Shown here in pieces: positions 60,855 to 64,000 of a stretch of 64,000 nt of DNA; position 1 is the first letter of the stretch; each line of letters opens with the position of its first letter. Source of the DNA: CAZYVU01 sp964651435 (GTDB lineage Bacteria; Desulfobacterota; Syntrophorhabdia; Syntrophorhabdales; CAYQXL01); the NCBI GenBank assembly GCA_964651435.1, contig CAZYVU010000007.1, positions 1-64,000 of the forward strand, given 5' to 3'. The notes under the pieces are model-generated. The model was not told where the DNA came from. It saw only the letters and a list, made by a program, of their open reading frames with translations, and searched no databases. The translations under genes and the position numbers were made by a program.

Positions 60855-62211
60855 GGCAGACAGCAAGATCAACCGGACCATCGTCCCTACGCTTCTTATC
60901 GTAGATGCTGCAGCCATAATGCTGTGTCTCATTGCGGCATTTTATTCAAGAGTTTGGCTCGGCTCCGTTCTCGCCCTCGTGCCCCTCGGCCACGATCTCG
61001 ACACCTACCTCTCAAAATGGTGGATCTGGGTGGTCATCATACTCGCAGTCGCTTACAAGGGCGGCTACGGAAGCCTTGTAAGCTTCTGGGACGAGGCCGT
61101 CACCTTTACAAAAGGCCTGGCCTTTTCCTTCCTGGTAGTGTGGCTTGTTCTCTCACTGCAAAAGGAGTCTGAAACGGTATCCCGCATCGTGGTGACGCTC
61201 TCTTTTATTTTCATGGTTCTCGTGATGCCTGCAGAAAGGCTTATGCTCAAGTTCCTCCTCTTCCGGTGCTTGGGATTGCGGAACAGGGCATACCTGTACG
61301 AAAGGAGAAAGGGGCCGAGGAAGGATGACCTAAGGGACACCCTCAACCGGGAATGGTACTCGGGCTACTACATCGTCGGCAACATCGACATGGACTCCCT
61401 CGCCGTGCCGGCAGAAGCCTGCTTCATCCCCATTGAATGCGCCGACGAGGCGACAATACGGGCCCTGAAACCGAAGGTTCGGACCCTGATCATCGTCTCC
61501 GCCCTTTCCGGGCTTGCTTTCATGAACACAGACATCAAGACCTTTCTGGGCAAAAATATCACTCTCATCACCACAAGCAACGGCCTCCTCTCCCTGCAGA
61601 ACGTGCTCCTAAAGAGAGCCTTCGACATCGCTTCGGCCGGTGTTCTGCTCCTCCTCTTGAGCCCCCTTCTCGTTGCGCTTCCCGTCCTGATCCGGATACA
61701 TTCGTGTGGCCCGGCAATCTTCAGGCACAAGAGATGCGGCTACCGGCTTGAAGAGTTCGATATGCTGAAGTATCGCACTATGCGTATAGACGGGGACCAG
61801 GTATTGAGCACCTATCTCAAGGAGCATCCGGAAGCCTTAAAGTCGCTGCAAGAGAGAAACAAGATCAAGGGCGATCCTCGCGTGACCGGGCTCGGCAGGC
61901 TTCTCAGGCGCCTTTCCCTCGATGAGCTGCCGCAGCTTTACAACGTGCTGGTCGGCGATATGTCACTCGTTGGACCGAGACCGGACAGCAAGGATGCCTT
62001 AAAAGACTATATCGATGACTACAGCCAGATCTACGCCTCACTCAGGCCCGGGGTCACGGGACTCTGGCAGGTAAGCGGCAGAAGCGAGATCGGCTACCGC
62101 GAACGGGTACAGCTGGACCACCTGTATATGCTCAACTGGTCCCTATGGCTGGACTTGGTCATCATGCTCAAGACATTTCGGGCTATACTGGGGCAGAAAG
62201 GGGCCTACTAA
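60847..62211 (+). CDS. Polyprenyl glycosyl-phosphotransferase (WbaP-like initiating enzyme)
   Basis: This enzyme transfers a sugar-phosphate to undecaprenyl phosphate to start a repeat unit. Four to five hydrophobic segments at the N-terminus, a soluble CoA-binding-like middle and one more hydrophobic helix (SAGVLLLLLSPLLVALPVLI) precede the catalytic domain. FDMLKYRTMRIDGDQVL, RLLRRLSLDELPQLYNVLVG, MSLVGPRPDSKDALKDY and GVTGLWQVSGRSEIGYRER are the standard motifs of this family. The length of 454 is typical of WbaP/EpsE types. It is the last gene before the pilM promoter region. Confidence 0.92.
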   Translation: MIEADSKINRTIVPTLLIVDAAAIMLCLIAAFYSRVWLGSVLALVPLGHDLDTYLSKWWIWVVIILAVAYKGGYGSLVSFWDEAVTFTKGLAFSFLVVWLVLSLQKESETVSRIVVTLSFIFMVLVMPAERLMLKFLLFRCLGLRNRAYLYERRKGPRKDDLRDTLNREWYSGYYIVGNIDMDSLAVPAEACFIPIECADEATIRALKPKVRTLIIVSALSGLAFMNTDIKTFLGKNITLITTSNGLLSLQNVLLKRAFDIASAGVLLLLLSPLLVALPVLIRIHSCGPAIFRHKRCGYRLEEFDMLKYRTMRIDGDQVLSTYLKEHPEALKSLQERNKIKGDPRVTGLGRLLRRLSLDELPQLYNVLVGDMSLVGPRPDSKDALKDYIDDYSQIYASLRPGVTGLWQVSGRSEIGYRERVQLDHLYMLNWSLWLDLVIMLKTFRAILGQKGAY

Positions 62212-62265
62212 CATATAGTTTTCGTGATATATATCATTGACAGAATGCTCGTACTCTGTTAATTA
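62208..62265 (+). promoter_or_regulatory. pilM operon promoter with palindromic operator
   Basis: A perfect palindrome TGATATATATCA (62225-62236) directly abuts TTGACA (62237-62242). The -10 is weaker (TAATTA, 62260-62265, at 17 bp). The 34 bases at 62208-62241 match the pilA region in 26 positions. The palindrome is centred 41.5 bases before the predicted start, the class of position used by activators that touch RNA polymerase. The half-sites (GTGAT, ATCAT) resemble Crp/Fnr-type sites. Confidence 0.68.
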
Positions 62266-62269
62266 ACAA

Positions 62270-62287
62270 GGTATTCTCAAGAATACC
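62270..62287 (+). promoter_or_regulatory. Short hairpin in the pilM leader
   Basis: GGTATTC pairs with GAATACC around a TCAA loop, 13 bases before the GGGGAGGGG ribosome site. No T tract follows, so it is not a terminator. It could affect translation or be a protein site; that is speculative. Confidence 0.4.
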
Positions 62288-62316
62288 CTGCTGCTGAAGG
62301 GGAGGGGCTTTAGATT

Positions 62317-63369
62317 GTGGGCCTGATACAAAGATTAGGTTTTAGTCGAACGACAGAATTGATAGGCATCGACATCGGCACCTCCTCCATTAAGGCGTGC
62401 CTCCTTAAGCCAGGACGGGATGGCATCAGGATGGCCGCCGTCGGCCGACGGACTTACAGCCAGGAGATTCTGAATGAAGGATATATCCTGGATGGGGCCT
62501 TCGTTGCGCAGGAGATAAGGGAGATTCTCACCGACAAGGGTATTAAGGCCAAGGCGGCTGCCTCTGCCCTATCGAGCTACGCCGTCATTGCCAAGGAAGT
62601 TACCTTGCCCTTCCTGGAGCCCGGGGAGCTCGACCAGAATATCAGCTATGAGGTGGAGAACGCCATCCCCTTTCCCCTAAAGGACGTCTACTACAGCTAC
62701 TGCGTTCTCGGCGCCGAAGAAGGGCGGGAAGATCGGCTCAGCGTGCAGATCGCCGCAGCCAAAAAGGAGATTGTCGACGGGTTTGTGGATACCTTTCGGG
62801 CAGCAGGACTGACCCTTCAGATCCTTGACGTAGACATCTTTGGCATTACCAATCTTGTGGAGCAGATCTATGAGCCGAAAGACTCCTCGGCTCTGGTCGT
62901 CGACATCGGTGCGGCAACGACCAACATGGCAATCATCCGTGGCGAAAGCGTTCAGTTCACGCGGGAGATTCTTTTGGGCGGGCGAAGGCTCACGACGCTG
63001 ATTGAAAGGTCGCTCCGTGTCCCATTCGAGGAAGCCGAACAGAGAAAGATCGCCGGCGATGCCGCGGCCGCCCACCTCTTCGATGACTTCATCTACAACG
63101 TGTCCTCGGAAATCAACAAGACGATAAACTTCTACGTTTCCATAAAACCGAAGGAGGCCATCTCGGCCATTTATCTGACGGGAGGCGCTTCCTTGCTGAA
63201 GGGCTTAAAGGAACAGATCGAAAAAGACACGAAGATCACCGTCGAGTACCTTGACCCCCTGAAGCTTCTTGCTGCCGACTCTGAGGCCGGATCAACCTAT
63301 GGCGAGTACAGAAACTTCCTTTCCGTGGCACTCTACCTGTCGAGCCGCGTTAGTGACATAGCCTCATGA
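62317..63369 (+). CDS. pilM: Type IV pilus assembly protein PilM
   Basis: PilM is the cytoplasmic actin-like (ASKHA) ring protein of the type IV pilus inner-membrane platform and binds the N-terminus of PilN. It starts with a GTG at 62317, after GGGGAGGGG. The actin-like motifs IGIDIGTSSIKACLL (phosphate 1), ALVVDIGAATTNMAIIRG (phosphate 2) and IYLTGGASLLKGLKE (adenosine motif) are intact. The length of 350 is normal. It overlaps pilN by 4 bp. Confidence 0.94.
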   Translation: MGLIQRLGFSRTTELIGIDIGTSSIKACLLKPGRDGIRMAAVGRRTYSQEILNEGYILDGAFVAQEIREILTDKGIKAKAAASALSSYAVIAKEVTLPFLEPGELDQNISYEVENAIPFPLKDVYYSYCVLGAEEGREDRLSVQIAAAKKEIVDGFVDTFRAAGLTLQILDVDIFGITNLVEQIYEPKDSSALVVDIGAATTNMAIIRGESVQFTREILLGGRRLTTLIERSLRVPFEEAEQRKIAGDAAAAHLFDDFIYNVSSEINKTINFYVSIKPKEAISAIYLTGGASLLKGLKEQIEKDTKITVEYLDPLKLLAADSEAGSTYGEYRNFLSVALYLSSRVSDIAS

Positions 63370-63902
63370 TCAAAGTCAACCTTCTCCCAGCCACGTCTGC
63401 AAAGAGGCATTTCAAGGGCTGGGGATGGATTCTGTTTTGCGTGGTCATTGCGGCTAATCTATCCGTTCTTGGATTCCTTTATTTCACCAACAGCAAGGAG
63501 ATCTTAAGCAAGGAGCGGGCAATAGCGTCGACAAAGAAGGAGATAGAGAAGCTCCAAAAGACGCGAAAGGAACACCAGCTTCTCACCGCAGACAGAAAGG
63601 AGCTTGAAAGAAGGCTCGAAACGATCAAGAAGCTAAAAGAGGGTAGGGCGCTGTCGGCCAGAATGATCTTCGATCTATCGGTGCTTACGAAAGACAATGT
63701 GTGGATTAAATCCTTCCGGCGAAACGAAGCGCAGTTTGAGCTGGAAGGCCGCTCTGCAGAGAACGATTCCATCTCCGATTTTGTCGAGGCTATGTCAAAA
63801 ATCCCTTACGTCAAAACGGTCGAGTTGCGTCGCATAGAGGATGTAGCAGAGGAGGGCGTGACGGTAAAGAAATTCTCCCTACAGGGCACGGTGGGGCTAT
63901 GA
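63366..63902 (+). CDS. pilN: Type IV pilus assembly protein PilN
   Basis: PilN is the bitopic membrane partner of PilM. The conserved cytoplasmic N-terminus MIKVNLLPA is followed by one membrane helix (about residues 18-38), a coiled coil and a small periplasmic domain. MIKVNLLP is the PilM-binding motif. The length of 178 is standard. The ATG overlaps the pilM stop. Confidence 0.93.
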   Translation: MIKVNLLPATSAKRHFKGWGWILFCVVIAANLSVLGFLYFTNSKEILSKERAIASTKKEIEKLQKTRKEHQLLTADRKELERRLETIKKLKEGRALSARMIFDLSVLTKDNVWIKSFRRNEAQFELEGRSAENDSISDFVEAMSKIPYVKTVELRRIEDVAEEGVTVKKFSLQGTVGL

Positions 63903-64000
63903 CGTTAGGTGTCGACACCGGGCCCATTAAGGATTTTCTGGAACGATTCCGGCTGATCATTATGATTGGCGTCAATGTGGCAATCTTCGCCATCGTTTTT
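63899..64000 (+). CDS. pilO: Type IV pilus assembly protein PilO, N-terminal part
   Basis: The ATG at 63899 overlaps the pilN stop (ATGA). The first 34 residues are a short polar stretch (MTLGVDTGPIKDFLERF) followed by a hydrophobic segment (LIIMIGVNVAIFAIVF), as at the start of PilO. The gene continues past the window. Its identity rests on the pilM-pilN order more than on the short sequence. Confidence 0.7.
   Translation, partial: MTLGVDTGPIKDFLERFRLIIMIGVNVAIFAIVF

Noticed and set aside
1..64000. CRISPR arrays, insertion sequences with inverted ends, rRNA operons
   Set aside because: I saw no regularly spaced repeats, no transposase other than the partial recombinase, and no rRNA sequence.

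Overview
The window comes from a Gram-negative anaerobic bacterium of the Desulfobacterota (deltaproteobacterial) type, possibly near Syntrophorhabdales. The genus is uncertain. Reasons: an aldehyde:ferredoxin oxidoreductase homologue, an ADP-forming acyl-CoA synthetase type subunit, a two-subunit [4Fe-4S] fumarase, subunits of a sodium-pumping decarboxylase, a type IV pilus system, and ABC-exported polysaccharide genes. This placement is inferred from gene content, not from a phylogenetic marker search. No rRNA operon and no CRISPR array was seen.

Layout. 1-850: the 3' end of a large serine recombinase whose frame runs into a tRNA-Asn gene; this is probably the edge of an integrated element lying to the left. 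1.2-11.7 kb: chromosomal housekeeping and repair genes (lytic transglycosylase, CoA-ligase alpha-type protein, PAC2 protein, DUF4105 membrane protein, an EndoQ-like nuclease with a compact UvrD-like helicase, an MBL hydrolase, a YgiQ radical SAM protein). 11.8-14.7 kb: tRNA-Ser, SRP RNA, dnaX, ebfC and recR in a widely conserved order. 14.7-18.3 kb (minus strand): transaldolase, class II aldolase, AOR-family oxidoreductase and folK. 18.4-21.7 kb: def, fmt and a LysM lytic transglycosylase. 21.7-26.8 kb (minus strand): a GNAT protein, two tandem ArnT-like glycosyltransferases, RNase P RNA and a coiled-coil zinc-ribbon protein. tRNA-Met(CAT) follows.

27-33 kb: malic enzyme with fumarase alpha and beta (fumarate to malate to pyruvate), then myo-inositol-phosphate synthase with a CDP-alcohol phosphatidyltransferase (an inositol phospholipid route), then ispG. 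33-41.7 kb is an ion-transport block: a 45-residue OadG-like peptide and OadB (sodium-pumping decarboxylase membrane parts without the carboxyltransferase), an ArsB/NhaD-type carrier with a cytidylate-kinase-like protein, a P2A-type cation ATPase, and KtrAB potassium uptake.

41.9-49.6 kb: a DUF2156 protein, a PAS-GGDEF diguanylate cyclase divergent from pilA, then pilD and a minor-pilin operon ending in a PilX-like protein with a predicted beta-solenoid. 49.6-62.2 kb: surface polysaccharide genes (ligase/polymerase, Wzm/Wzt exporter, B12-binding-type radical SAM protein, methyltransferase, four glycosyltransferases, WbaP-like initiating transferase). The part at about 51.9-57.6 kb is visibly richer in A+T than its flanks. 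62.3-64 kb: pilM, pilN and the start of pilO.

The most notable non-coding signal is a nearly identical promoter and upstream element in front of pilA (44402-44435) and pilM (62208-62241). It carries a palindrome abutting the -35 box, which suggests that a common activator controls the pilin and the pilus assembly operon.
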